From NCBI RefSeq assembly GCF_900178005.1, contig NZ_FXBS01000004.1, positions 248,001 through 312,000 on the forward strand: a stretch of DNA of 64,000 bases, in the 5' to 3' direction. The notes below the pieces were generated by a model. It saw only the letters and a list, made by a program, of their open reading frames with translations, ran no database searches and was not told the origin of the DNA. Below, in pieces: positions 17,221-25,042 of the stretch (positions are counted from its first letter, which is position 1; each line of letters begins with the position of its first letter). The position numbers and the translations under genes were made by a program. Source of the stretch: Tuberibacillus sp. Marseille-P3662. Its GTDB lineage: Bacteria; Bacillota; Bacilli; Bacillales; Sporolactobacillaceae.

Positions 17221-17245
17221 GGAGGGGATCCCCCCCTCCCTTTTA
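17221..17245 (-). terminator. Partial terminator after hag
   Basis: GGAGGGG (17221-17227) can pair with CCCCTCC (17232-17238), seven bases past the hag stop codon. On the minus strand the stem is followed by ACTTATTTTC rather than a pure T-run. It may reduce but not block read-through into the glycosyltransferase gene. Confidence 0.5.
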
Positions 17246-17251
17246 AAACAA

Positions 17252-18394
17252 TTATCTAAGTAGTTGAAGTACACCTTGTGGTTGTTGATTGGCCTTGGCA
17301 AGCATTGATTGAGCTGCCTGATTGAGAATATTGTTCTTAGTATATTCCATCATCTCTTTTGCCATATCAACATCTCTAATGCGAGATTCAGCAGATGTTA
17401 AGTTTTGTGCCGATGTCCCCAAGTTGTTTATCGAGTGTTCTAAACGATTTTGGAATGCACCAAGTTCTGCACGTTGACCTGACACGTCATCAAGCGCATT
17501 TTGTACAGCCGAGATTGAGGCTTCGGCTGAACGTTGTGTCGTAACATCAATCCCATCAACGTTAAGTCCAGATGCACTCATATCACCTATGGAAACGCCC
17601 ATGACTTGTGAAGAATTGGCACCAATTTGATAATTTAAAGAGTTGTCGGTATTATTAGTTTCGGATTTTCTAGTAGTTAATGTAACTTGATCCCCTACAT
17701 TTTCTTTGGATACAGATGCACTGCTCATCGTTACCTCAACGTTGTTGATGCTAAATGTTCCACCTGCACCCACATTTGTTGATCCAGTATTCCCTGACGC
17801 ACTGGTCCAATCTACTGAGTAAGTTGTGGTTGTTCCACTAGTAGATAAACCAGTGATTTCCACATTATATGATGTGTCATTACTGATACTACTGCCCCCT
17901 ACAGCTACTGAAGAAAAAGTATCAGTATTATTTTCATTAAATTCAACACTTTCTGTTTGACTAGTTACTCCATTCAAGTCTCCGTTAATCAGCTTTTTGG
18001 TGTTAAATTCAGTAGTATCCGCAACACGATCAATTTCTTCTACTAATGCATCAACTTCTTTTTGAATTTCTTGACGGTCAGCATTCGTATTTGTATCGTT
18101 AGAAGCTTGTGTAGAAAGTTCACGCATGCGCTGCAAAATAGATTGAGTTTCGTTAAGTGCACCCTCAGCCGTTTGAATAAGACTGATACCATCTTGAGCA
18201 TTCTGCTGCGCTTGCTCCAACCCACGAATCTGCCCGCGCATTTTTTCAGATATCGCCAGACCCGCAGCATCATCCGCTGCAGAATTAATACGCATACCAG
18301 AAGACAGTTTTTCCAAAGAATTTTGGGTAGCTTGGTTGTTTTGCGACAGCTGACGCTGAGTATTCAACGCCGCAATGTTGTGATTAATTCTCAT
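17252..18394 (-). CDS. hag: Flagellin
   Basis: About 380 residues from the ATG at 18394 (AAGGAGGAAATTAAC ahead); the longer open frame upstream is leader. The N-terminus MRINHNIAALNTQRQLSQ and the C-terminus SMLAKANQQPQGVLQLLR are canonical D0/D1 sequences that polymerise the filament. Residues about 145-300 form a Ser/Thr/Asn-rich D2-like region, longer than the roughly 275-residue Hag of B. subtilis 168, with many candidate O-glycosylation serines and threonines. A sigma-D promoter and two CsrA-type GGA sites precede it. The neighbours downstream encode glycan-modifying enzymes. It is the only flagellin gene in the window; flaG, normally next, is missing. Confidence 0.97.
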   Translation of the reverse strand: MRINHNIAALNTQRQLSQNNQATQNSLEKLSSGMRINSAADDAAGLAISEKMRGQIRGLEQAQQNAQDGISLIQTAEGALNETQSILQRMRELSTQASNDTNTNADRQEIQKEVDALVEEIDRVADTTEFNTKKLINGDLNGVTSQTESVEFNENNTDTFSSVAVGGSSISNDTSYNVEITGLSTSGTTTTYSVDWTSASGNTGSTNVGAGGTFSINNVEVTMSSASVSKENVGDQVTLTTRKSETNNTDNSLNYQIGANSSQVMGVSIGDMSASGLNVDGIDVTTQRSAEASISAVQNALDDVSGQRAELGAFQNRLEHSINNLGTSAQNLTSAESRIRDVDMAKEMMEYTKNNILNQAAQSMLAKANQQPQGVLQLLR

Positions 18395-18400
18395 TGTTAA

Positions 18401-18436
18401 TTTCCTCCTTGAAATTGTACTCCCACGTCCTTGTGG
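18401..18436 (-). promoter_or_regulatory. CsrA-binding leader of hag (two GGA sites)
   Basis: In the hag mRNA leader CCACAAGGACGTGG (18423-18436) can form a CCAC/GTGG stem presenting AAGGAC in the loop, the classic CsrA target. A second GGA overlaps the Shine-Dalgarno AAGGAGG (18401-18410). B. subtilis hag has the same two-site layout, by which CsrA blocks translation until FliW, freed by Hag export, sequesters it. csrA and fliW are both in this window. Confidence 0.75.
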
Positions 18437-18486
18437 TCGTTTTGGAAAAGTGATGGCGGCCACCGTTCACTCGTCTTACACTTCTT

Positions 18487-18513
18487 ATATCGGACATGTA
18501 CTACAAATGTTTA
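18487..18513 (-). promoter_or_regulatory. Sigma-D promoter of hag
   Basis: Minus strand: TAAA, 15 bases, TCCGATAT, one mismatch from the sigma-D consensus TAAA-N15-GCCGATAT. It predicts a leader of about 86 bases that includes both CsrA sites. Confidence 0.9.
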
Positions 18514-18652
18514 ATACTTTTTTCTGCATTAAAAATCCATTCACTTGATTAATTTGTTAAAAGATTTTTAAACTAGGTAAATAGGATTATAGTGAAATTT
18601 GTCGAATTGTGTTATAGTACCTTCTGTCTAGACAAATAGGGGGTATATACAT

Positions 18653-19381
18653 ATGGGGGAAACATTGAGGAACCAGGATGGATCAAGACAGCCAATCACC
18701 GGTGTTCTCATTGACCCAAATCCGGTAACAAATGCCGGGTTAAAATCTGTGCTAGAGGAGGACCCACAGGTACAACTCAAGTCATCCAAGGCACTGTCTT
18801 CTAAAGACAATGATGTTGATTTCATTATTTGCACGGTTAACATTTTTGAGAAAAGTAGCTACCATTGGCGGGATAAGGTTAAGAAACTGGATAGCCAGAC
18901 TCATCTCCCTATAATGGTCGTTTCTTATCATGATGAACCGTCATTCGTTATTGATGCACTTGAGTGTGGGGCATCTGGGTTTTTGCCGCAAAGCGCAGCG
19001 TCGGAAACCTTAATTGAGGGATGCCATTTGTTGGTCGAGTATGGGGTCTACTTGGACCATCATTATGTCTTACCTCTATGTAACAGAATCAGCGGTTTTA
19101 GACATCCCGAAACATTACCGAAAGGGACGTCTTTCGCCATTGATCATGAGTTCATCCGCCGGTTTTTTACTAAACGGGAAATTGAGATTTTTGAACTTTT
19201 GGTCATGGGAACGAGTACGGAGAAAATAGCGAAGCAACTGTTTATCTCTCTGTACACATTACGGAACCATTTAAAAAACATGCTGAGAAAAACGAAAACT
19301 GAAAGCCGCACATCTTTGGTTAGTAAAGCTTACCGGTTAAAATGGGTCGTTTATTACAAGAAAGAAACACAAACTTCGTGA
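18653..19381 (+). CDS. Orphan LuxR/NarL-type regulator with degenerate receiver
   Basis: Predicted 242 residues. Residues 15-130 align with a response-regulator receiver (GVLIDPNPVTNAGLKSVLEE, then GASGFLPQSA), but the phosphoacceptor site reads DFIICTVNIF where an Asp is expected, and the following Lys is replaced by Gln, so phosphorylation in the normal way is unlikely. Residues 170-232 are a LuxR-type helix-turn-helix (FTKREIEIFELLVMGTSTEKI, LFISLYTLRNHLKNML). No histidine kinase is adjacent. The gene is divergent from hag, sharing a 258-base region with the hag promoter, so control of flagellin or motility genes is a reasonable guess. A TATAGT box lies near 18611. Confidence 0.75.
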   Translation: MGETLRNQDGSRQPITGVLIDPNPVTNAGLKSVLEEDPQVQLKSSKALSSKDNDVDFIICTVNIFEKSSYHWRDKVKKLDSQTHLPIMVVSYHDEPSFVIDALECGASGFLPQSAASETLIEGCHLLVEYGVYLDHHYVLPLCNRISGFRHPETLPKGTSFAIDHEFIRRFFTKREIEIFELLVMGTSTEKIAKQLFISLYTLRNHLKNMLRKTKTESRTSLVSKAYRLKWVVYYKKETQTS

Positions 19382-19427
19382 TGTGAACAACATTTTTCTA
19401 ACCTCGTTCACTTAATTCTACATAAAT

Positions 19428-19478
19428 AACGCCCCTTCAGTGACAGCCTTTTCACCGTCATTTAAGGGGCGTTTTCCT
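19428..19478 (+). terminator. Terminator after the LuxR-type regulator
   Basis: AACGCCCCTT (19428-19437) pairs with AAGGGGCGTT (19464-19473), then TTCCTTAT. The 26-base loop contains a further small GTGACAG/CCGTCAT pairing. Confidence 0.75.
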
Positions 19479-19509
19479 TATCCTGCCCAAAATCAGGACT
19501 AATCAACTA

Positions 19510-19537
19510 TAAACATTCATTAAAAGTCACCCGATAT
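19510..19537 (+). promoter_or_regulatory. Sigma-D promoter of the chemoreceptor gene
   Basis: TAAA (19510-19513), 16-17 bases, then CCCGATAT (core CCGATAT at 19531-19537). This fits the sigma-D consensus with a slightly long spacer and lies 43 bases before the ATG. Confidence 0.7.
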
Positions 19538-19579
19538 GACTAAGTAGGACTTTAAGCTTAGGACATAAAGGGGATTATC

Positions 19580-21295
19580 ATGAGTTTTTTTCAAAAATTC
19601 AGGTGGAAAAATTTAAAATTGGGTCCAAAATATAGCGTTGCCTTTATCAGTACTGTGGTATTAGTTGCCATTTCATCAATATTGATTGGCGGATTCCTTA
19701 ACAGTATTCGAAGTGACTCAGCAGCTCTGCAAAGACGCGGGGAGCGGGCAATCGACGTGACACAAATGGGCTCATTATTCAGAACCAAGGATATTCAGAT
19801 CGCTGATTACATTAATCAACCATCACAGGAGTCAATAAAGGCATTTCAAGACAAACAAGAACAATTTCACCAACTTGAAGAGACAATCAAGCCGGAAATG
19901 GATACTAAAGAGCAGAAGACCTTATTTAATCAAATCAGTCAGAATAATAAAAAGGTCAACCAACTCTTTTTAACTCGAATTATCAATGCCATATCCGTCA
20001 ATAACAACGATAGAGCTACGAAATTCCGGAAAGAAGTTGCTGAACTTCGCAGTGAAACTGTGGACTTACTCCAACAATTGCGCGAAATCGTCAACAAAGA
20101 ACGGAATAGTGCTGTATCAAATTTACATAAAAGTACAACTGGCACGTTCGTTGTTCTCATGAGTTCAATCATTATTTCCATTATTTTAGGTGTCGGTATC
20201 ATTGTTGTCATCAATCGTGTTGTCAAAAAAGCCTTCACACATGTGATTGATACAGCCAGTGATGTCGCGGACGGCAATTTATCCGTCGATAATATCAACT
20301 ATCATAGTCATGATGAATTAGGGCAGCTAGCGACAGCGTTCAATCGCATGCTCAACAATTTAAAACAGATGGTCACGGATATTCGCACCGCTTCTGAAGA
20401 AGTTAAAAGCAACAGTGAAGAGCTTGCCCAATCGGCTGATGAGGTGACGGAGGGCAGTTCACAAATAGCTTCAACCATGCAAGAGTTAACATCCGGTGTC
20501 CAAGAACAATCATCAACGACGACGAACATTTCTCATAACGTGAACCAATTTTTGCAAAAGGTGCACCAAGAAAGTGATAACAGTCAAATGGTTCATTCGT
20601 CTTCCCAAGAAGTGATGGAGCTAACCAATCAAGGTTCCACATTTATGGAAGACTCCGTCGCACAAATGCAGACAATCAACAAGAACTTCGAACAATCGGC
20701 AACGAAACTGAAAGGTTTTGAAGGCCGGACACAAGAAATTACCAAACTCGTTGATGTGATTCAAGGGATTTCTGAACAAACCAATTTATTAGCGCTGAAT
20801 GCTTCCATCGAAGCCGCTAGAGCGGGGGAACACGGACGTGGCTTCGCTGTCGTTGCCAGTGAAATTCAGAAACTATCCGAACAAGTTTCCCAGTCCGTTG
20901 GTGAGATTACCGATGTTGTCCAACGTATTGAAAATGAATCGAATGAAATCAGTGGGATGTTAACGAACGGCTTCCATGAAGTCGAGCAGGGTACGGACAA
21001 ATTAGAAAAATCCAATCAAGCCTTTACGACCATTTACACCAACATTGTGGACATGGTTGACCGCCTTCAATCTATGTCCACTCACCTAACGGAAATTAAT
21101 GAACAAGGTAAGGAAATCAATCAATCCATTGAAAATATGGCTGCCATATCGGAACAAAGTTCAGCGGGGATCGAGCAAGCCTCCGCGTCCGTTCAGCAAA
21201 ATAGCAGCACCATGGAAGAAATTAAAGCCAGTTCCGAAGCCCTTGCCAGACTTGGCGAAAATTTAAATGACACTGTTGGTCAATTCAAATTATAA
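19580..21295 (+). CDS. Methyl-accepting chemotaxis protein
   Basis: Predicted 571 residues. A transmembrane helix (about 18-40) is followed by an extracytoplasmic four-helix-bundle sensor of about 145 residues, a second membrane helix (about 187-210, [18 protein letters not shown]), a HAMP linker, and a long signalling coiled coil. The kinase-contact hairpin is intact: [20 protein letters not shown] then [15 protein letters not shown]. Glu/Gln pairs suitable for methylation flank it. It reports to CheA at the cell pole; the ligand is unknown. Transcribed alone, with its own sigma-D type promoter and terminator. The ATG follows AAAGGGGAT. Confidence 0.95.
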   Translation: MSFFQKFRWKNLKLGPKYSVAFISTVVLVAISSILIGGFLNSIRSDSAALQRRGERAIDVTQMGSLFRTKDIQIADYINQPSQESIKAFQDKQEQFHQLEETIKPEMDTKEQKTLFNQISQNNKKVNQLFLTRIINAISVNNNDRATKFRKEVAELRSETVDLLQQLREIVNKERNSAVSNLHKSTTGTFVVLMSSIIISIILGVGIIVVINRVVKKAFTHVIDTASDVADGNLSVDNINYHSHDELGQLATAFNRMLNNLKQMVTDIRTASEEVKSNSEELAQSADEVTEGSSQIASTMQELTSGVQEQSSTTTNISHNVNQFLQKVHQESDNSQMVHSSSQEVMELTNQGSTFMEDSVAQMQTINKNFEQSATKLKGFEGRTQEITKLVDVIQGISEQTNLLALNASIEAARAGEHGRGFAVVASEIQKLSEQVSQSVGEITDVVQRIENESNEISGMLTNGFHEVEQGTDKLEKSNQAFTTIYTNIVDMVDRLQSMSTHLTEINEQGKEINQSIENMAAISEQSSAGIEQASASVQQNSSTMEEIKASSEALARLGENLNDTVGQFKL

Positions 21296-21302
21296 ATCTG
21301 AA

Positions 21303-21335
21303 GCCAACATCGCTGGTTGCGGTGTTGGTTTTTTG
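21303..21335 (+). terminator. Terminator after the chemoreceptor gene
   Basis: GCCAACATCGC (21303-21313) pairs with GCGGTGTTGG (21319-21328), followed by six T. Eight bases past the stop codon. Confidence 0.85.
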
Positions 21336-21337
21336 AT

Positions 21338-21415
21338 AATCCCGCCAAATTGAGACAGAATCCCGCCAATTTGAAACGTAATCCCGCCAATTTTACTAAT
21401 AATTCCGCCAAATCG
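21338..21415. repeat. Four tandem 21-bp repeats (AATCCCGCCAAWTTG...)
   Basis: Units start at 21338, 21359, 21380 and 21401, exactly 21 bases apart. Each begins AATCCCGCCAA or a one-base variant (AATTCCGCCAA in the last), with a variable second half. The array sits between a terminator and the next gene. The period equals two helical turns, so the conserved AATCCCGCC blocks lie on the same DNA face. Confidence 0.85.
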
Positions 21416-21480
21416 CTTTCCTTTTCTTTGAACCTCGTTTATAATGGGAATATAAGTTCGCTATAGAGGTGATATCGCTC

Positions 21481-22053
21481 ATGACTCGAATCAACAACCT
21501 CGACGACATCATTGAACAAGTCAAAGCTGATAAGTGGATGATGGATGTGTTAAAAGCGGCCAAGTCCCTTGATTTGCCCGACTGGTGGGTCTGTGCGGGA
21601 TTCGTGCGTGCAAAAATCTGGGATGTTTTGCACGGATTTCAGCAGAGAACCCCTCTGCCGGATGTCGATGTCATTTACTTTAATGATTCGATGATTGAAG
21701 AAGCGCAAGAAAAGACATACGAGCAACAGCTAAAAAGTATTATTCCTGATATCCCTTGGTCCGTCAAAAATCAGGCGAGGATGCATGTGCTCAATAATAA
21801 TCCCCCCTACACATCTTCAATCGATGCGATGTCAAAATTTCCAGAGACAGCAACAGCCTTGGGACTGAAGCTTAACCGTGACAATGATATCATCCTCGCT
21901 GCGCCTTGTGGCCTTAATGATGTTATTAACCTCAAGGTCAAGCCAACACCCTATTTTCAGGAAACAAAGGAACGAGCACAAATTTACGAACAACGTTTAA
22001 TCCAAAAGCATTGGCAAGCGAATTGGGATAAGATTAAGGTTACTAAAATATGA
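21481..22053 (+). CDS. Nucleotidyltransferase family protein (DUF925/NTP_transf_6)
   Basis: About 190 residues from the ATG at 21481, with AGAGGTGAT 7 bases ahead; a GTG four codons upstream is an alternative. The sequence DWWVCAGFVRAKIWDVLHGF followed by PLPDVDVIYF (the D-x-D metal site) matches this COG3575-type family of small predicted nucleotidyltransferases, whose substrate is not known. A conserved C-terminal part, KVKPTPYFQETKERAQIYEQR, completes the family length. It stands on the plus strand ahead of the P-loop/Asp23-like gene, 61 bases apart, possibly co-transcribed. Confidence 0.82.
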   Translation: MTRINNLDDIIEQVKADKWMMDVLKAAKSLDLPDWWVCAGFVRAKIWDVLHGFQQRTPLPDVDVIYFNDSMIEEAQEKTYEQQLKSIIPDIPWSVKNQARMHVLNNNPPYTSSIDAMSKFPETATALGLKLNRDNDIILAAPCGLNDVINLKVKPTPYFQETKERAQIYEQRLIQKHWQANWDKIKVTKI

Positions 22054-22114
22054 TAATATTGTGATATGGACTAAGCTATGATTTTCGTCAAACTTTTAAA
22101 AGGAGCTAACCTTA

Positions 22115-22954
22115 ATGGAAGTATTCGCGCTAAGCGGAGACAGTGGTACGGGCAAAAGCACAAGTGCACATTTTTTTGCCTATGAGAATAGTATCCCGGC
22201 CATTGTCGACGACGGTTTATTAATTTTTAACGGAAAAAAAATAGCCGGCACCTCTGCAAAATATGAGAAAAACTATATAACCGCAATCAAACGGGCCACC
22301 TTTTTTTATAAGGAACATACCAAAGAGGTCCGCGATGTCATTGAACACTTACCCGTTCATAGAATTCTTATTATCGGCACATCGGAAAAGATGGTCAAAT
22401 TAATAGCCTCCAGATTACATTTAGGCCCCATTAATCATTATGTGAACATCGAAGACGTCCGGTCATCGGGCCAAATTAAAATGGCCTTGTTTGTTAGGAA
22501 AACTCAAGGGAAGCACGTGATCCCAATACCTGAATTACAGGTGGAACAATCTGTTTTTAAACGTTTAATCTCAAAAGGGATTCAATTATTATCACCCCAG
22601 AAAGAAGTGATTGGTGAAGCTACTGTTGTGCAGCCTAATTTCCAAGTGGGGGCAATATCCATCTATCCCGAAGTTTTGAAAAAGTTCATTTCGATCGCAT
22701 GTGATAGCATCCCGGAAATCCACAGTTATAGCCATATCAGCGTTGCTCTTTCCGGATTACCTTATGCTGATTTGCAAGTGTCTCTCCAAATTACCAATGA
22801 TACTGATGTCCTAAGCATAATTAAAAAAACCCAATCCCGTATTTTTCACCACTTTCAAGAATACTTAGGCATCGAATTGTACTCGATTGATGTCCATCTA
22901 ACAAAGATCCACATACTGGATGCAGATATAAAATCAATCCAATCCTCAATGTAA
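22115..22954 (+). CDS. P-loop NTPase with C-terminal Asp23-like domain
   Basis: Predicted 279 residues. A Walker A motif, LSGDSGTGKSTSA, lies at residues 6-18, and IVDDGLLIF near residue 30 may supply acidic residues for the active site, as in HPr-kinase-like or adenylate-kinase-like folds. Residues about 180-270 resemble Asp23/Gls24 (alkaline shock) proteins: GAISIYPEVLKKFISIAC, SHISVALSG, LQVSLQI and a final VHLTKI strand. Such fusions are uncharacterised. The ATG follows AAAGGAGCTAACC. The stop lies inside a 14-bp stem terminator shared with the convergent CoA-transferase gene. A role in envelope stress is only suggested by the Asp23-like part. Confidence 0.65.
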   Translation: MEVFALSGDSGTGKSTSAHFFAYENSIPAIVDDGLLIFNGKKIAGTSAKYEKNYITAIKRATFFYKEHTKEVRDVIEHLPVHRILIIGTSEKMVKLIASRLHLGPINHYVNIEDVRSSGQIKMALFVRKTQGKHVIPIPELQVEQSVFKRLISKGIQLLSPQKEVIGEATVVQPNFQVGAISIYPEVLKKFISIACDSIPEIHSYSHISVALSGLPYADLQVSLQITNDTDVLSIIKKTQSRIFHHFQEYLGIELYSIDVHLTKIHILDADIKSIQSSM

Positions 22955-22972
22955 GGATTGGATTGATCTACT
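22933..22972. terminator. Bidirectional terminator between the Asp23-like gene and the malonate operon
   Basis: A perfect 14-bp stem, ATCAATCCAATCCT (22933-22946) with AGGATTGGATTGAT (22954-22967). On the minus strand it is followed by TTTATATC, fitting termination of the malonate operon; on the plus strand T residues are sparse. Confidence 0.72.
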
Positions 22973-22980
22973 AATCGTCG

Positions 22981-22992
22981 ATTGTCGACAAT
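22981..22992. promoter_or_regulatory. Palindromic operator-like site at the malonate operon 3' end
   Basis: ATTGTCGACAAT is a perfect 12-base palindrome sharing TGTCGACAA with the operators at 25774 and 27045. It abuts the stop codon of the CoA-transferase gene. It could be an auxiliary site for the GntR-type regulator or a coincidence of the short core. Confidence 0.4.
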
Positions 22993-24201
22993 TTAATTAA
23001 CATTTTGTTCTGATTGATTAGCGGATACCCCACTATGATTAAATGATTTAATGTCTTCCTCACTATAGCCAAGACGCTCTAGAATCGCATCTGTATGCTC
23101 ACCAAATTGCGGCGGTAAGCTATCGATTTGGCCTGGGGTTCTCGACAATTTCACGGGAATACCCAACATTTGTAAAGTCCCGAGTTCAGGGCTATTCGCT
23201 TCAACGACCATCTCCCGCTCTTTGACATGTGAATCTGTTAAAATGTCGGAGAACTGATTAACAGGTCCACATGGTATGCCAGCTTCTTCAATGACCGAGA
23301 CCCATTCCTGCACGGTTTTCTCTTTAAATGCTTCTTCTAGTATAGAAATCAGTAAATCGCGATTATCCACTCTTCTAGGATTCGTTGCAAACCGTTCATC
23401 TTCCAAGATATCAAGGTCCATCACTGCCTTGAACTTCTGCCATAATTGATCGTTCCCAACGGCTAAAACAAAGTGGCCATTAGAAGCTCCAAACACTTGA
23501 TAAGGTACAATATTTGGATGTGCTCCACCTAAAGGCTTCGGATCCTTTCCAGTTGCAAAATAATTACCGGCAAGGTAGGTTTGCCATGAAATCATGGTAT
23601 CCAATAACGACGCATCAACCCATTGCCCAACTCCAGATCGCTCTCTCTCTTTAAGTGCCGCAAGAACTCCGATAGTTGCCCACATACCTGCGCCAATATC
23701 CGCGAGCGAATAGCCGCCTTTGACCGGTGATCCTCCTGGCTCTCCGGTCACAGACATGAGACCGCCCATCCCTTGAGCTAACACATCATATCCGGGTTTT
23801 TGTGCATAAGGCCCCGTCTGTCCGAAACCTGAGATAGAGGCTAAGATAATGCCGGGATTGTGTTGTTTCAAAGTTTCATAACCAATACCGAGCTTCTCTA
23901 ATGTTCCTGGACGGAAGTTTTCAGCCACTACATCTGCATCTTCAACTAATTTTAATAATATTTCTTTGCCTTTCTCTTCTTTTAAGTTAAGGACAATACT
24001 TTGCTTATTTCGATTCACACTTAGAAAATAAGCGCTTTCTTCATCATTGACAAAAGGAGGCCCCCATTGTCTTGTATCATCGCCTTTTGGACTTTCAACT
24101 TTGATGACTTCGGCACCTAAATCCGCCAATGTCATTGTACAGAAAGGACCACTCAAAATCCTCGTTAAATCAACCACTTTTATACCGTTCAAAGGTAACA
24201 T
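22993..24201 (-). CDS. Class III (Frc/CaiB-type) CoA-transferase, possibly malonate CoA-transferase
   Basis: Predicted 402 residues, full length for formyl-CoA transferase family enzymes. It has LNGIKVVDLTRILSGPFCTM at the N-terminus, NRNKQSIVLNLK, and GGYSLADIGAGMWA containing the conserved catalytic Asp near residue 168. These enzymes form an acyl-CoA by exchanging CoA between carboxylates via an aspartyl-CoA intermediate. Its operon partners (crotonase-fold protein, GntR regulator, MadLM malonate transporter) point to malonate as the acceptor, forming malonyl-CoA from acetyl-CoA or similar. That assignment is inference. It starts 12 bases after the crotonase gene. Confidence 0.82.
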   Translation of the reverse strand: MLPLNGIKVVDLTRILSGPFCTMTLADLGAEVIKVESPKGDDTRQWGPPFVNDEESAYFLSVNRNKQSIVLNLKEEKGKEILLKLVEDADVVAENFRPGTLEKLGIGYETLKQHNPGIILASISGFGQTGPYAQKPGYDVLAQGMGGLMSVTGEPGGSPVKGGYSLADIGAGMWATIGVLAALKERERSGVGQWVDASLLDTMISWQTYLAGNYFATGKDPKPLGGAHPNIVPYQVFGASNGHFVLAVGNDQLWQKFKAVMDLDILEDERFATNPRRVDNRDLLISILEEAFKEKTVQEWVSVIEEAGIPCGPVNQFSDILTDSHVKEREMVVEANSPELGTLQMLGIPVKLSRTPGQIDSLPPQFGEHTDAILERLGYSEEDIKSFNHSGVSANQSEQNVN

Positions 24202-24213
24202 CCAACCACTCCT

Positions 24214-24999
24214 TTAAAAATGAGGTTTTCTTTTTTCTACAAATGCCTGAGTGCCTTCAGGAAAATCAACAGAGTCAACATATGATTCCAGTTCATCGTC
24301 CAGCAATCGATCCATCGGCGAGTTAACAGCTGCCACACCTTCTTTGACAGCTCTAAGCGAGGCTGGTGATTGCTCCTGAATACGTTTAGCTAGCGATATG
24401 ACATAACGTTCAGGATTTTCCTTAACGGGAACCACATAGTTGACAGCCCCCCATTGATATGCCTCTTTCACATCTAACAACCGGCCTGTGTAGACAAGAT
24501 CTTTGGTTTTGCTAGGACCCATTAAATCAACGATGCGTTTAATAAATTTTTTACTTAAGGTAATGCCTAATCGTCCGATGGGCATCCCTATCTTGGTCTT
24601 GTGTGTACCGATTCTAAGATCACAAGCTAAAGCAAGCTCAAATCCCGCACCAGCTGCGGGGCCATTAACTAAAGCAACCGTTGGAATAGGCAATGCTTCA
24701 AAAGCCGAAATTGCTTCTTCCATGGCCTTGAATGCGTCATTGACTTGATCAACTGACATCCGGCTGAATTCTTTAATATCAGAACCAGCTGTGAACAGCC
24801 CCCCTGAACCTCGAATAATAACAACTTTTGATTTCGGATTCTCAGGAATCCGTTTAGCAATATCAGCTAACTCCAACCACATATTGACCGTCATCGCATT
24901 TTTGTAATGCGGACGATTGATTGTTACAATTGCTAATCCTGAACTTTCCTGAAGTGTAATTTTCCCATCTTGTTCAACCCGATTGAGTGTCACTCTCAT
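24214..24999 (-). CDS. Crotonase-fold protein, candidate malonyl-CoA decarboxylase
   Basis: About 262 residues from the ATG at 24999, preceded by GGAGGGGAG; the longer frame overlaps the regulator gene. Crotonase motifs are clear: the oxyanion-hole loops FTAGSDIKEF and NGPAAGAGFELALACD. The Glu equivalent to rat hydratase Glu144 is kept (GFELA), but the second catalytic Glu (Glu164, in PEILLG) is replaced, the segment reading GMPIGRLG. Simple hydration is therefore unlikely. In the crotonase family, E. coli methylmalonyl-CoA decarboxylase (ScpB/YgfG) likewise lacks it. With malonate transport and a CoA-transferase beside it, decarboxylation of malonyl-CoA to acetyl-CoA is the best guess; an isomerase is the alternative. 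Confidence 0.7.
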   Translation of the reverse strand: MRVTLNRVEQDGKITLQESSGLAIVTINRPHYKNAMTVNMWLELADIAKRIPENPKSKVVIIRGSGGLFTAGSDIKEFSRMSVDQVNDAFKAMEEAISAFEALPIPTVALVNGPAAGAGFELALACDLRIGTHKTKIGMPIGRLGITLSKKFIKRIVDLMGPSKTKDLVYTGRLLDVKEAYQWGAVNYVVPVKENPERYVISLAKRIQEQSPASLRAVKEGVAAVNSPMDRLLDDELESYVDSVDFPEGTQAFVEKRKPHF

Positions 25000-25042
25000 T
25001 GATAAGACTCCCCTCCATTTAACACAAAGTACAGTAATATAT

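Noticed and set aside
17252-18463. Longer flagellin beginning MAAITFPKRPQGRG
   Set aside because: The extra 23 codons lie in the regulated leader; the Shine-Dalgarno and the canonical MRINHNIAALN start place initiation at 18394.
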